Positions 18,441 through 27,094 are shown, counted from the stretch's first letter. The stretch is DNA of 64,000 nucleotides from Streptomyces sp. NBC_01233 (GCF_035989305.1 NZ_CP108514.1:9590501-9654500), one strand, 5' to 3'. Numbers and translations: made by a program. The notes: a model not told the origin generated them from the sequence alone.

Positions 18441-19682
18441 TCAAGCCGCGATGGCCAGTTCAAGCTTCGGCGGGGCGGGGAAGGCGGTGGTCTCGCTGTA
18501 GGGCCTGCCGGTGGTGAGGCAGTGGTGGAGGCAGCCGAGAAGCCGGTTGTAGAGGTTTCTCTGGGCGGAGCTGTGGCGGTCGCCGGCCTTGCGTCGGCGG
18601 TCGTAGTGGGCCCTGGCGCCAGGCGAGGCGGTGAGGGAGGCGAAGGCCCAGACGTAGCCGACCGCGGCGAGCCGCTGATTCTTGACCCGGCGGACCATGA
18701 CCGCGTGGCTCTTGCCGGAGGCGCGAGTGACCGGTGCTGATCCGGCGTAGGCCTTGAGAGCCCTGGCATCGGCGAAACGGGAGCGGTCGTCGCCGATCTC
18801 GGCGAGCACCCGGGCGCCGCTGAGCGCGCCGAGACCCGGGAAGCTGGTGATGACCGCGGCATCGGGGTGCTGCTCGAACAGCTCGACCGATGCCTCGGCC
18901 AGATCGTCCGCAGCGGTGCAGGCGGCCTCGAACTTGCCCAGCAGGGCCAGGGCCTGGCGGCCCATCGCGGTCTCGACCAGCGGGAGCTGGCGCATCTGCG
19001 GAACGCGCAGGGCGGCATGCAGGCGCTCGACCTCGGCGTCGATGCCCCGCTGTCGGCCAGCGCGCTTGAGGACGGCTTTCAGCTGGGTGCGGGTAAGGCG
19101 GGCGGCCTGGCAGGGGGTGGGTGCGGCGGCGAGCAAAGTGCGGGCCAGCGGCGCGTTGAAACCGCCGGTGACCGGTTGGACGGCGGCGAGGTAGCCGGGG
19201 AAGTACTCGCGCAGGTGGGAGCGGAGCTTGTTGCCGGCCTGAGTGCGGTCCCAGACAGCGTCCTGCTGGGCACGGGCCAGGACAGCTATGGCTTGGACGA
19301 GCTCGCTGTCGGCCGGCAACTGGCGGTGGGCGTCGGCGTCGGTGCGCAGGATGTTGGCCAGCACCATCGCGTCGAGGTGGTCGGATTTCTTGCGCGAGAC
19401 GCTGTGCCGCTCGCGGTAGCGGGCGGCGGCCATCGGGTTGACGGCGTAGACGGGCCGGCCGGTCGCGCGCAGAGCGGCGACCAGCAGGCCGCGGGAGGTC
19501 TCGATCGCCACCGGTATCCGCTCGCCGGGGCCATCGCCGTGTTCAGCCAGGAGGTCGAGCAGCTGCTGCAGGCCCGCGGCGTCATCTCCGATCCGGGCCC
19601 GGCCGAGGAGCTTACCGTCGCCGTCGACCACGGCGACGTCGTGGTGGTCGCTGGCCCAGTCGATCCCGCAGAACACCTTCAC
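18441..19682 (-). CDS. IS110-family transposase (second, different copy)
   Basis: A 413-aa transposase: MKVFCGIDWASDHHDVAVVD carries the first catalytic Asp, VAIETSRGLLVAAL the next acidic strand, and KKSDHLDAMVLANILRTD the SDxxDA motif of the DEDD domain. The C-terminal domain has ITSFPGLGALSGARVLAEIG and ALKAYAGSAPVTRASGKSH. It belongs to a different IS110 subgroup from its neighbour (longer middle region, DWASDHH versus DVGKGEHH). ATG 19680-19682 is close to a GGGGGAAACCC site. It appears intact. Confidence 0.88.
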   Translation of the reverse strand: MKVFCGIDWASDHHDVAVVDGDGKLLGRARIGDDAAGLQQLLDLLAEHGDGPGERIPVAIETSRGLLVAALRATGRPVYAVNPMAAARYRERHSVSRKKSDHLDAMVLANILRTDADAHRQLPADSELVQAIAVLARAQQDAVWDRTQAGNKLRSHLREYFPGYLAAVQPVTGGFNAPLARTLLAAAPTPCQAARLTRTQLKAVLKRAGRQRGIDAEVERLHAALRVPQMRQLPLVETAMGRQALALLGKFEAACTAADDLAEASVELFEQHPDAAVITSFPGLGALSGARVLAEIGDDRSRFADARALKAYAGSAPVTRASGKSHAVMVRRVKNQRLAAVGYVWAFASLTASPGARAHYDRRRKAGDRHSSAQRNLYNRLLGCLHHCLTTGRPYSETTAFPAPPKLELAIAA

Positions 19683-20298
19683 GGGTTTCCCCCTTGCTCT
19701 TCCGTCCGATGCGTATATCCGCTGGTCAAAGACCTGCGCGGAGGCACGCGACTCCCTAATGGAAGGGCTCTGGGCCCGTCATCCGATTAGTCGTTCGTGA
19801 CCCCAGCTGACCGCAGGGGCCTCGGTCTGTGCAGGAGCTCGGAGGCATCCCGGTGAGGTGAGAGGTGCACCCTGCGGCGGGCTCGGACCACGGACATTCG
19901 ATCATCCGCACGGCAGCGGCCGTGAGAGTGCCGGACGCCGGAGCCCTCCGATCTCTTTCTGGAGGTCAGGGCCTCGTGTGTCGTCCAGGAGTGACCCCGG
20001 CGCCTGGCACCCTCACGGTCGCGTTCCTCGGCGACGGTTGGCTGATGCCCGGGGCCAGACCTGGGGACTCAAGACCCTGGGATGTTGGCTCACCGGACGT
20101 CAGCCGATCGCCGCCGAAATGAAGCCGGAGGCCGCGCTCTTTTTCGAGGTCTCGCGGGACCGGGTAACGGGTAGCGATCCGCCGGCTTCGATCCCCATTA
20201 GGTAACGGGGCGCTCATCGACTGTGGAGCGGGAGGGGCAGGCAGCCCACTCCGTCCGTCAGAGCGCTATGCCCTCATTGCCCGGATAGTCTGGGAAGT
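19683..20298. other. Non-coding gap: right end of the second IS110 element and unassigned sequence
   Basis: About 615 bases. The first 100-200 belong to the insertion sequence (its own candidate guide-RNA region) and hold GGGCTCTGGGCCC-type dyads. The rest has one 115-codon open frame (19858-20205) without a ribosome-binding site or family similarity. The last 30 bases carry the ribosome-binding site of the phosphatase gene. Confidence 0.4.
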
Positions 20299-21390
20299 GT
20301 GATCGAGTCCGGACGGCCGCGGCTCCGTCGGCGCTACGGCCCGGGGAGGCTTGTACGGCTGTCACCGGTCATTCTGACCGTCGTGATCGCCAGCCTGGCC
20401 TACGGCACTCCGCGGGAAATGGCCTTCAGCCGCCTGCTGCCCGCGGCGCCGGCCCTGGCCGCCGCCATGTGGCCGGTCCTCCCCACCGTCCTCCTCGGGA
20501 CGGTCTGCCTCTTCCTGATGATCGGCCTCGGCTTCGTCTTCCCCGATCTGGGAACGTGGTGGACGGCCGCGGGGATCGTCGCGGTCACCGTGGCCGCCGC
20601 GTACGGAAGCCATGTCCGGCTCCTGCGGGAGCGCACCCTCATCCAGGTACGGCTCGTCGCCGACGCGGCGCAGCAGGTGGTGCTGAGCCCCATGCCGCGC
20701 CGCATCGGGAACGTCGAGATCGAGTCGCTGTACCTCGCGGCCGCGGCGGAAGCACGCATCGGCGGGGACTTCTACGAAGTGGTCGACACGCCGTACGGGG
20801 TCAGGCTGCTCATCGGTGACGTGCGGGGCAAGGGCCTGCCGGCAGTGGGGGCCGCCGCGGCGATCGTCAACGCCTTCCGGGAGGCGGCCTACGGCGAGAC
20901 CGACATGGTCGACGTCGCACGCAGGATGGACGCCAGCAGCACCCGCTACAACGCCGCCTTTCCCCCCGAGGGGCCGATGGAGCGCTTCGCCACCGCCCTT
21001 CTCGTCCAGATCCCGCACGAGGGCAGTCGTATCGACATCCTCAACTGCGGACACCCCCCTCCGCTGCTCCTGAACCGGGGGAAACTCCATGTCCTCGAGT
21101 CGGCCACCCCCTCGCCACTGCTCAGCCTCGCGGAGCTGATCGGCGACCACTACACCGTCGAGACCTTCGACTTCGCCCCGGACGACATGCTGCTCCTCTA
21201 TACCGACGGGATCGCCGAGGCCCGCGCCCGCGACGGAGAGTTCTTCCCGCTCGCAGCGTGGATGGGTCGACAGCCCCCGACACCGCCCCGCGAACTGCTC
21301 ACGGCTCTTCACCGCGACCTCCTGCGCTACAGCAGAGGACGCCTTGACGACGACATCGCCGCCCTCGCCGTACGCCTGTGCAAGCCCTGA
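20299..21390 (+). CDS. Membrane-bound SpoIIE/PP2C-type serine phosphatase
   Basis: A 363-aa protein. The first 110 residues hold three hydrophobic segments (LSPVILTVVIASLAYG, LLPAAPALAAAMWPVLPTVL, LGTVCLFLMIGLGFVF). The PPM-type catalytic domain follows: IGGDFYEVVD, LIGDVRGKGLPAV, FATALLVQI, LNCGHPPPLLL, LLLYTDGIAEAR and DDDIAALAV supply the metal-binding aspartates. Such enzymes dephosphorylate anti-sigma-factor antagonists in partner-switching cascades or act on unknown phosphoproteins. GTG 20299 follows GGGAAGT. An anti-sigma-like kinase (22034) and a STAS-like protein (23886) are nearby, hinting at a dispersed partner-switching set, but they are not in one operon. Confidence 0.85.
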   Translation: MIESGRPRLRRRYGPGRLVRLSPVILTVVIASLAYGTPREMAFSRLLPAAPALAAAMWPVLPTVLLGTVCLFLMIGLGFVFPDLGTWWTAAGIVAVTVAAAYGSHVRLLRERTLIQVRLVADAAQQVVLSPMPRRIGNVEIESLYLAAAAEARIGGDFYEVVDTPYGVRLLIGDVRGKGLPAVGAAAAIVNAFREAAYGETDMVDVARRMDASSTRYNAAFPPEGPMERFATALLVQIPHEGSRIDILNCGHPPPLLLNRGKLHVLESATPSPLLSLAELIGDHYTVETFDFAPDDMLLLYTDGIAEARARDGEFFPLAAWMGRQPPTPPRELLTALHRDLLRYSRGRLDDDIAALAVRLCKP

Positions 21391-21557
21391 GGCCCGGAGT
21401 CCCGGTGATGAGATGAGCGGCCCGCACCACTCGACCAGGGCTCGCCGCCGCGCTCGGGCTCCCGAAGACGCCCGCCGGCCCAGCTCGCCTCGTCACCACC
21501 GAGGACCTGCCGCGGCTCGCGGCCGCCCCGGTCCGGGCCGAACTCTCCCGGGGAACG

Positions 21558-21600
21558 GGACCACGGCGGCACCGCCAGGGCTCCGGGGCCGCCGTGGTCC
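21558..21600. terminator. Bidirectional 13-bp hairpin
   Basis: GGACCACGGCGGC (21558-21570) and GCCGCCGTGGTCC (21588-21600) pair perfectly, between the phosphatase gene and the convergent small gene that stops at 21603. Confidence 0.65.
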
Positions 21601-21602
21601 GG

Positions 21603-21824
21603 TCACCACTCGGGGTGCACGTCGTGGCTGTCGTAGCGCACGCCGGACGAGGTGACCCAGGGGCGGAAGCGGCCGGGGCCGGTGCCGTCGTGGGCGTACG
21701 CGACCGGTTCGAGGGTCTCGTCGGTGACGATCACGGCCCCGGCCTTCTGGGCACTGCGCAGGGCGTGCGTCCAGTGCCGGCCGCGGTGGCCGGTGCGGTA
21801 GTCGGGGGTCTTGCACTGGGACAT
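21603..21824 (-). CDS. Small hypothetical protein (73 aa)
   Basis: A 73-residue basic protein, MSQCKTPDYRTGHRGRHWTH at its start and FRPWVTSSGVRYDSHDVHPE at its end. I do not recognise the family. Support for coding: GC-rich third positions, an upstream GGCGGTGAG site, and a hairpin just after the stop. It is divergent from the ATPase gene at 22034. Confidence 0.5.
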   Translation of the reverse strand: MSQCKTPDYRTGHRGRHWTHALRSAQKAGAVIVTDETLEPVAYAHDGTGPGRFRPWVTSSGVRYDSHDVHPEW

Positions 21825-22033
21825 CGGGTCTCACCGCCTTGATACGGCCAGGTCCGGCTGGTGCCGGGAAGGCCGTATACCCAGAAATGTCTCACTCGAA
21901 CGTTTGATCGTCTGAGTTTCGGCCGTCGGCGGGGCGTACGCGTGGGAAGGGCGGGAGCGGGCAGGTGCATCCTCGTAGGTGTTGAACGTCCACACCGCAC
22001 GTTCTCCGACACGAGGCGTCTGGAGCCGTTTCC

Positions 22034-22450
22034 ATGCCTCTTCCTTTGATCCCCCCGACGTCCCCGGTCCTGCACCTGGAGCTGAACGGCGGGGCGGCGC
22101 CGGCCGACGCCCGGCGTGCGGCGCACGACTTCCTGGGGCGCCCGGCGCGCGGGGCGCCGGCGTTCCCGCCCGTCGCACTCGACACCGCCCTGCTGGTGAT
22201 CAGCGAGCTCGTCACCAACGCCGTACGCCACACGTCCGGCGGATGTGTGCTGGACCTCCGCCTGACGGCCGACGGCGTCGACGTCGCGGTCACCGACACC
22301 AGCAGCGCGGAGCCGCGGCCCCGACAGCCCGGTCAACAGGGTGAAGGCGGCTGGGGGTGGCACCTGGTCAACCGGCTCGGAACCCGCGTCGAGATCCGCC
22401 ACCGCCGTGGGCGGGACGGCAAGACCATCCACGTCCGCGTCCCCCGCTGA
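22034..22450 (+). CDS. Anti-sigma-like ATP-binding protein (HATPase_c, RsbW/SpoIIAB type)
   Basis: A 138-aa stand-alone GHKL ATPase domain. The N-box is LVISELVTNAVRHT, the G1 region is VDVAVTDTSS, and the G2 region is GWGWHLVNRLGTR. Streptomyces encode dozens of these single-domain kinases, which bind sigma factors or phosphorylate STAS antagonists. The partner is not identifiable here, though a STAS-like gene lies 1.4 kb downstream. ATG 22034 (MPLPLIPP) follows GGAGCCG. Confidence 0.8.
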   Translation: MPLPLIPPTSPVLHLELNGGAAPADARRAAHDFLGRPARGAPAFPPVALDTALLVISELVTNAVRHTSGGCVLDLRLTADGVDVAVTDTSSAEPRPRQPGQQGEGGWGWHLVNRLGTRVEIRHRRGRDGKTIHVRVPR

Positions 22451-22604
22451 GGCGTGCCCGGCGTCCGGACCCCACGCCCCACGAGGCGGAGGCTCCCTCC
22501 GTGCGCCTTCGCGCCGAGCCTCGGCGCCCGTCGCTGCTCGGCGGGCGTACCGCCTGCGAGGCCGAATGCGCGATTCATTGACAGAAGTTGAACACAATCG
22601 GATG

Positions 22605-22620
22605 CTGAGAGCGCTCTCAG
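22605..22620. promoter_or_regulatory. Perfect 16-bp palindrome, CebR/LacI-type operator with upstream -35-like TTGACA
   Basis: CTGAGAGC is followed directly by its reverse complement GCTCTCAG. The core TGAGAGCGCTCTCA differs by two symmetrical bases from the Streptomyces CebR operator (TGGGAGCGCTCCCA). TTGACA at 22578-22583 lies 17 bases before GATGCT, so the operator would cover the -10/transcription-start region of the GH64 gene. Confidence 0.65.
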
Positions 22621-22688
22621 GCTTCAATGCCTCCATTCATGCTCGTGTCCGTCCCTCCAGCCGCGAGGCTCCCCCCGGGAGGAAGCGC

Positions 22689-23876
22689 GTGTTCCGCTTA
22701 TCGAAACTGCTCGTATCCGGAGCGGCGGCGCTGGTCGTCGCCGCCGGACTGTTGGTCGCCGGTCCACCGACATCCGCAGAAGCCGTGCCGGCGACCATCC
22801 CGCTCACGATCAAGAACAGCTCGGGCCGCAGTGAGCCGGTCTACGTCTACAACCTGGGCACCCTGCTCGCGACGGGCCAGCAGGGCTGGGCCGACGCCAA
22901 CGGTGCGTTCCATCCCTGGCCCGCGGGCGGCAATCCCCCCACCCCCGCGCCCGACGCGTCGATCGCGGGTCCGGCCAACGGGCAGACCAAGACGATCCGG
23001 ATGCCCAAGTTCTCCGGACGCGTCTACTTTTCCATCGGCCAGAAGATCGTCTTCAAGCTCAGCACCGGTGGCCTGGTGCAACCGGCCGTGCAGAATCCCT
23101 CCGACCCCAACCGCAACATCCTGTTCAACTGGTCCGAGTACACGCTGAACGACGCCGGCCTGTGGATCAACAGCACCCAGGTCGACATGTTCTCGGCTCC
23201 GTACGCGGTGGGCGTGAAGGCGGCAGGCGGCACGGTCAGCAACACCGGCCGGCTCAAGCCGGGCGGCTACAACGCCGTCTTCGGCCAGCTGCGTGCGGCA
23301 GGCTGGGGCGGACTGATCCAGAACCGTCCCGACGGCACCCCGCTGCGCGCCCTCTCGCCCGGTCACGGCATCGAGGCGGGTGGGATCCCGTCCGGCGTCA
23401 TGAACGACTACGTCAACCGGGTCTGGAACAAGTACAGCTCGTCCACGCTCACCGTGACGCCGTTCGCGAACCAGCCGAACACCAAGTACTACGGCCGGGT
23501 CTCGGGCAACGTCATGAACTTCACCAACAGCTCGGGAGCCGTGGTCACCAGCTTCCAGAAGCCGGACTCCGACAGCATCTTCGGCTGCTACAAACTCCTG
23601 GACGCACCCAACGACCTCGTCCGCGGCCCGATCTCCCGCACCCTGTGCGCCGGCTTCAACCGTTCGACGCTCCTGACCAATCCCAGCCAACCCGATGCGA
23701 ACGGCGCCGACTTCTACCGTGACGCCGTCACCAACCACTACTCCTGCATCATCCACGGACAGATGGCCGACGGTAAGGCGTACGGCTTCGCCTTCGACGA
23801 CGTGGGTGCCCACGAGGCGCTGGTGCACGACGGCAACCCGCAAGAGGCCTTCATGACGCTGGAACCGTTCAACTAG
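22689..23876 (+). CDS. Secreted GH64 endo-beta-1,3-glucanase
   Basis: A 395-aa preprotein. GTG 22689 starts a signal peptide (FRLSKLLVSGAAALVVAAGL, cleavage near SAEA). The mature enzyme has the glycoside-hydrolase 64 / thaumatin-like layout: IPLTIKNSSGRSEPVYVYNL, GRVYFSIGQKIVFKL, DMFSAPYAVGVKAAGG, and YDAVT-equivalent DFYRDAVTNHYSCIIH, ending GYGFAFDDVGAHEA-like. GH64 enzymes release laminaripentaose from beta-1,3-glucans such as fungal cell walls. No carbohydrate-binding module is attached, so it is the short form. The ribosome-binding site is GGGAGGAAG. A LacI-type operator precedes it, suggesting induction by glucan-derived oligosaccharides. It is monocistronic. Confidence 0.9.
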   Translation: MFRLSKLLVSGAAALVVAAGLLVAGPPTSAEAVPATIPLTIKNSSGRSEPVYVYNLGTLLATGQQGWADANGAFHPWPAGGNPPTPAPDASIAGPANGQTKTIRMPKFSGRVYFSIGQKIVFKLSTGGLVQPAVQNPSDPNRNILFNWSEYTLNDAGLWINSTQVDMFSAPYAVGVKAAGGTVSNTGRLKPGGYNAVFGQLRAAGWGGLIQNRPDGTPLRALSPGHGIEAGGIPSGVMNDYVNRVWNKYSSSTLTVTPFANQPNTKYYGRVSGNVMNFTNSSGAVVTSFQKPDSDSIFGCYKLLDAPNDLVRGPISRTLCAGFNRSTLLTNPSQPDANGADFYRDAVTNHYSCIIHGQMADGKAYGFAFDDVGAHEALVHDGNPQEAFMTLEPFN

Positions 23877-23885
23877 GTCCCGGGC

Positions 23886-24215
23886 TCAGTGGCTGTGGCG
23901 CGCGCCGTGCTCCAGCCACTGGGGTCGGTCCGCGCCGGCACCCCGGCCGATGAAGAGCGGGGGTGCGTGTCCGCCGGGTCCGGTCGCGGTGAGGGGAATG
24001 CCGAGGCTCTGGCACATCCGCTGGGCGCGGGCCAGCGCGCTGAAGGTCATGGGGGAGGGGGCATCGGTCGGCAGCTCGATCGTGACCCGGGAGGGGCGGT
24101 GCGCGTGGACGAGGGACTCGATCTGCAGGGCCGCCGCGGACCGGTTGGTGACGTTCAGCTCCTGCAGGATCTTCACGTGCAGGGTGTCTGCGGCGATGTG
24201 GTGACTGATGACCAT
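23886..24215 (-). CDS. STAS-like (anti-sigma antagonist-like) hypothetical protein
   Basis: A 109-aa protein with an alternating strand/helix pattern like a STAS domain: DTLHVKILQELNVTNRSAAA, RPSRVTIELPTDAP and ARAQRMCQSLGIPLTATGP. The usual phosphorylatable DxS(G/S) motif is replaced by APSPMTF, so it may be a degenerate antagonist. ATG 24213-24215 has GGGAGGCG upstream; the longer frame from 24233 is less well placed. It converges on the GH64 gene with only 9 bases between stops. Confidence 0.55.
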   Translation of the reverse strand: MVISHHIAADTLHVKILQELNVTNRSAAALQIESLVHAHRPSRVTIELPTDAPSPMTFSALARAQRMCQSLGIPLTATGPGGHAPPLFIGRGAGADRPQWLEHGARHSH

Positions 24216-24318
24216 GCTGCGCCTCCCGCACACCGGGACCCGGACGGCACCGGCGGTGTGCGGTGCCCGGGTACCAGTGTCGCGCAGGAGCGCCCGCGCG
24301 GACGAGTCCGGAGCCCGC

Positions 24319-25107
24319 TCACGCCTTGAGGGCGCGCCCCGCCACGGTCAGGGTGAGGCGGCGGGGGGCCAGGGCGGAGGCCGTGGCGGAGAGCCGGTTG
24401 CCGAGGCCGACGACGATGCTGGCCGGGGTCCTGCCGCGGTCCAGTGCGCGGCGCGTCGCGGTGACGACCTGCTCCGGGGTGGCCATCCGGCCCACGGCGG
24501 CGTCCCGGCTGCCGACGACGTCGAAGAACTCGGTGCGGACCGGCCCCGGAGAGACGGCGAGCACCCGCAGGGAGGAAGCGCGCGTCTCGTAGGCGACGGC
24601 CTCGGTGAAGTTCAGGACGAAGGCCTTGGTGGCGCCGTAGACCGCCATGGCAGGGGTCGGCTGGTAGGCGGCCGCGCTGGCGACGGTGACGAGGGCGCCC
24701 CGGCCGTCGGCCGTCAGGTCGGGCAGGAACTCCCTGGTCAGCTCCGTGACCGCGAGCACGTTGAGCTGGATCATCTCGCTGATCCGGGCGGGGTCCTCGC
24801 CGGCGAAGGGGCCGTGGCTGCCGAAGCCCGCGTTGTTGATCAGGGTGTGGACCGGTACGCCGAGTTCGTCGAGCTCCGCGTGCAGTGCCGCCGCGGCACC
24901 GGGCCGGGCGAGGTCCGCCGCGATCGGGCGGGCCCTGACCCCGTACCGGCGCTCCAGGTCCGCCGCAAGCTCCTCCAGCCGGTCGACGCGCCGGGCGACG
25001 AGGACGACGTCCGCTCCGCGCTCCGCCCACTGCCGGGCGAACTCGACGCCGAGGCCGGCGCTGGCCCCGGTGATCAGGGCTGTGGTTCCGCGGTATGTCA
25101 TAGACAT
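24319..25107 (-). CDS. Short-chain dehydrogenase/reductase (classical SDR)
   Basis: A 262-aa classical SDR. The cofactor site is ALITGASAGLGVEFAR (TGxxxGxG) with ARR after beta-2, suggesting NADP(H). NNAGFG, the catalytic Ser in VASAAAYQPTP, and the active-site YGATK (YxxxK) are all present, followed by VSPGPVRTEF. It would reduce or oxidise a carbonyl/alcohol on an unknown substrate. ATG 25105-25107 (MSMTYRGTT) follows GGAGCACCG. It is divergent from a tetR gene across 99 bases that include a palindrome, so it is the likely target of that regulator. Confidence 0.88.
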   Translation of the reverse strand: MSMTYRGTTALITGASAGLGVEFARQWAERGADVVLVARRVDRLEELAADLERRYGVRARPIAADLARPGAAAALHAELDELGVPVHTLINNAGFGSHGPFAGEDPARISEMIQLNVLAVTELTREFLPDLTADGRGALVTVASAAAYQPTPAMAVYGATKAFVLNFTEAVAYETRASSLRVLAVSPGPVRTEFFDVVGSRDAAVGRMATPEQVVTATRRALDRGRTPASIVVGLGNRLSATASALAPRRLTLTVAGRALKA

Positions 25108-25171
25108 GGGTCGGTGCTCCGTTCCGGGACTCCGGCTGATGGTCGATACTGAATGTAGACAGAGCAAACAT

Positions 25172-25188
25172 TGTTGTCAATGACAACA
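25172..25188. promoter_or_regulatory. 17-bp palindrome, probable TetR operator of the SDR/tetR pair
   Basis: TGTTGTCA (25172-25179) and TGACAACA (25181-25188) are exact inverted repeats around one A, with two further matching bases outside. It sits between the divergent genes, just before the tetR ribosome-binding site. Confidence 0.65.
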
Positions 25189-25206
25189 TTGGAGGAGGAG
25201 ACCGCC

Positions 25207-25821
25207 TTGGCCGACGCCGATGCGCCCTATCACCACGGCAATCTCAGGGAGGCCCTGCTGGCGCGGGCGGAAACCGTGCTCGCGACGTCGGGGGCGGACA
25301 GCCTCTCCCTGCGCGCCCTCGCGCGGGACCTCGGCGTCAGCCACGCGGCGCCGGGCCGCCACTTCCGCGACCGGCAGGCGCTGTTGGACGCGCTCGCCGT
25401 GGGCGGTTTCACCCGGCTCAACGAACGCCTCCGGGCCGCCGTGGGCGAGCCCGGCCCCGTCGCCACCCGGCTCGCCTGCATGGGTCGCGCGTACGTGGAC
25501 TTCGCCGTCGCGCACGCCCCGCTGCTGAGCCTGATGTTCACGGCCAAGCACGCCGACCACTCCAGCGACGAACTCCGCGAGCTCGGCCACCAGAGCCTGG
25601 GGATCGCCGCCGCACTGATCGCCCTCGCCCAGCAGGAGGGTGTCGTACGGGCCGGCGACCCGGCCCGGCTCGCCCAGATCGCCTTCTCCATGGTGCACGG
25701 TCTCGCGGCCCTGGCCGTCGGGTCCCTCCTCGAGGACACCCCCCTGGACGAGGCGACCGGCCTGGCCCTCGACGTCCTGCTCGCCGGCCTCCGCACACCC
25801 CATCCCGAGTCGAGGCTTTAG
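25207..25821 (+). CDS. TetR/AcrR-family regulator
   Basis: A 204-aa regulator with the canonical N-terminal helix-turn-helix: YHHGNLREALLARAETVLAT, then LSLRALARDLGVSHAAPGRH and FRDRQALLDALA. The C-terminal ligand-binding domain starts near residue 75. I prefer TTG 25207 (TLADADAPYHHGN...) because GGAGGAGGAG ends 7 bases upstream; ATG 25180 would put the palindromic operator inside the coding sequence and the strong ribosome-binding site inside the gene. It probably represses itself and the divergent SDR. Its stop codon TAG is formed from the last two bases of the TTA target duplication and the first base of the IS5 element, and the pre-insertion sequence would also have read TAG. Confidence 0.85.
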   Translation: MADADAPYHHGNLREALLARAETVLATSGADSLSLRALARDLGVSHAAPGRHFRDRQALLDALAVGGFTRLNERLRAAVGEPGPVATRLACMGRAYVDFAVAHAPLLSLMFTAKHADHSSDELRELGHQSLGIAAALIALAQQEGVVRAGDPARLAQIAFSMVHGLAALAVGSLLEDTPLDEATGLALDVLLAGLRTPHPESRL

Positions 25822-26794
25822 ACCGACCGGCAGTAGGGCCGTGGGTGTCGGTGATCGGCGGCCCGAGCGCAAGGCAGGCACGAGCCTGAGTGATCATGGA
25901 GTTCTCTACGCTCAGTGATCACCGGAGGGCTCGTGCCTGTCCTGCCATCATGCCTGCTCGAACCCCTGTGGGACCAGTTCGCGGCGCTGCTGCCCGCGCA
26001 CGTGGACGGCCATCCGCTTGGCTGCCACAATCCGCGCCTCCCCGACCGGATCGTCTTCGAGCACGTGATCGCTGCCCTCGTGCACGGCTCCGGCTACGAA
26101 CGCATCGCCAGTCCCGGCTGCTCCGACCGCACTATCCGACGCCGCGTCAGACACTGGGCCGACCTGGGGATATGTCAGCAACTGCACGCCTTGGCCCTGG
26201 AGGCGTACGACCGCATGATCGGCCTGGAACTCGACGAACTGTCGGTCGACGGCTGCATCACCAAGGCGCCCTGCGGCGGCGAGAAGGCCGGCCGCTCCCC
26301 GGTCGACCGCGGCAAGCAGGGCCTGAAACGCTCGGTAGCAGCCGAGGCCCGCGGTGTTCCGCTCGGCCTGGTCTCCGCCGGAGCCAACCGGCACGACTCG
26401 CCCCTGCTCATCCCCACCCTCGACGCCGTGAAAACCCAGGTCGGACCACTCCCCGAGCAGGTCAACGTCAACCTGGACCGCGGCTACGACAGCGCGAAGA
26501 CCCGGACCGCGCTGGAGGAGTTCGGCTTCACCGTCGAGATCGCCCGCAAGGGTGTGCCCGCCCCAATCCAAGCCGGGAAACGCTGGGTGGTGGAGCGCGC
26601 ACACTCGTGGATGAACGGCTTCGGCAAACTGCGGCGCTGCACCGAGAAGAACGGCAACGTCGTGGACTTCTACCTGCACCTCACCGCCACGATCGTCACG
26701 CTCCGCATGCTCATCCGCCGCGCGACGCTCCAATACCGCTGGGACACCCGCCCCACCACCCGACGACTCAAGTGACGCCTACTGCCGGTCGGTC
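25821..26794 (+). mobile_element. Complete IS5-family insertion sequence (974 bp)
   Basis: Terminal inverted repeats are a perfect 17-base match: GACCGACCGGCAGTAGG at 25821-25837 and its reverse complement at 26778-26794. The flanking trinucleotide TTA (25818-25820 and 26795-26797) is a direct target duplication. One intact transposase gene lies inside. Confidence 0.9.
25925..26775 (+). CDS. IS5-family transposase
   Basis: A 283-aa single-frame transposase. The N-terminal DUF4096-like part has LPSCLLEPLWDQFAALLP and DRIVFEHVIAALVHGSGYE. The DDE domain has LELDELSVDGCITKAPCGGE (first Asp), VNVNLDRGYDSAKTRTAL (second Asp) and GKRWVVERAHSWMNGFGKLR (the Glu in VVERxxSWxNxFRxL-type motif). All three catalytic residues are visible, so it may still be active. 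ATG 25925 (MITGGLVP). It fills the element between the inverted repeats. Confidence 0.9.
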
Positions 26795-27094
26795 TTAGCG
26801 TATTTCCCTCCAGGGCGCCACCGCAGAAGAAGGCGATGCGGCCGGAAGCGATCGGAATGTGTGGGCGGATTCCCGTGCGGCGAGCAGGGTCGGCATGCCT
26901 TCCACCTCCCGCTACGCCGCTGCTCACCGTGGACGGGCCCCTTTTCCTGCCGGAATGCGGCGCCGTTTATGGCGCATAACTGTTCCTCCGGTCCGATGAA
27001 CTCCAACGAAAGTCTGCGTGAGGGAAGTTGGGCGTAGTTATGCTCCCGCCCACCGGTCAGAAGGCCCCCCTTTTTCGATAGCTCGAGGACGCCG

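Larger units (their letters stand above)
16875..19800 (-). mobile_element. Two adjacent IS110-family insertion sequences (ends approximate)
   Basis: Two different IS110-type transposase genes lie in tandem on the minus strand, separated by 276 bases. They are too different to be copies of one element. IS110 elements lack long terminal inverted repeats, so the outer boundaries are estimates from where flanking gene sequence stops. Confidence 0.55.

Noticed and set aside
18441..19682. Second IS110 gene as a duplicate of the first
   Set aside because: The proteins differ in catalytic motifs (DVGKGEHH versus DWASDHH) and in overall sequence, so they are separate element types.
20150..20220. tRNA-like sequence around GGCTTCGATCCCC
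   Set aside because: It lacks the GGTTCGAATCC loop, a matching acceptor stem and anticodon arm.
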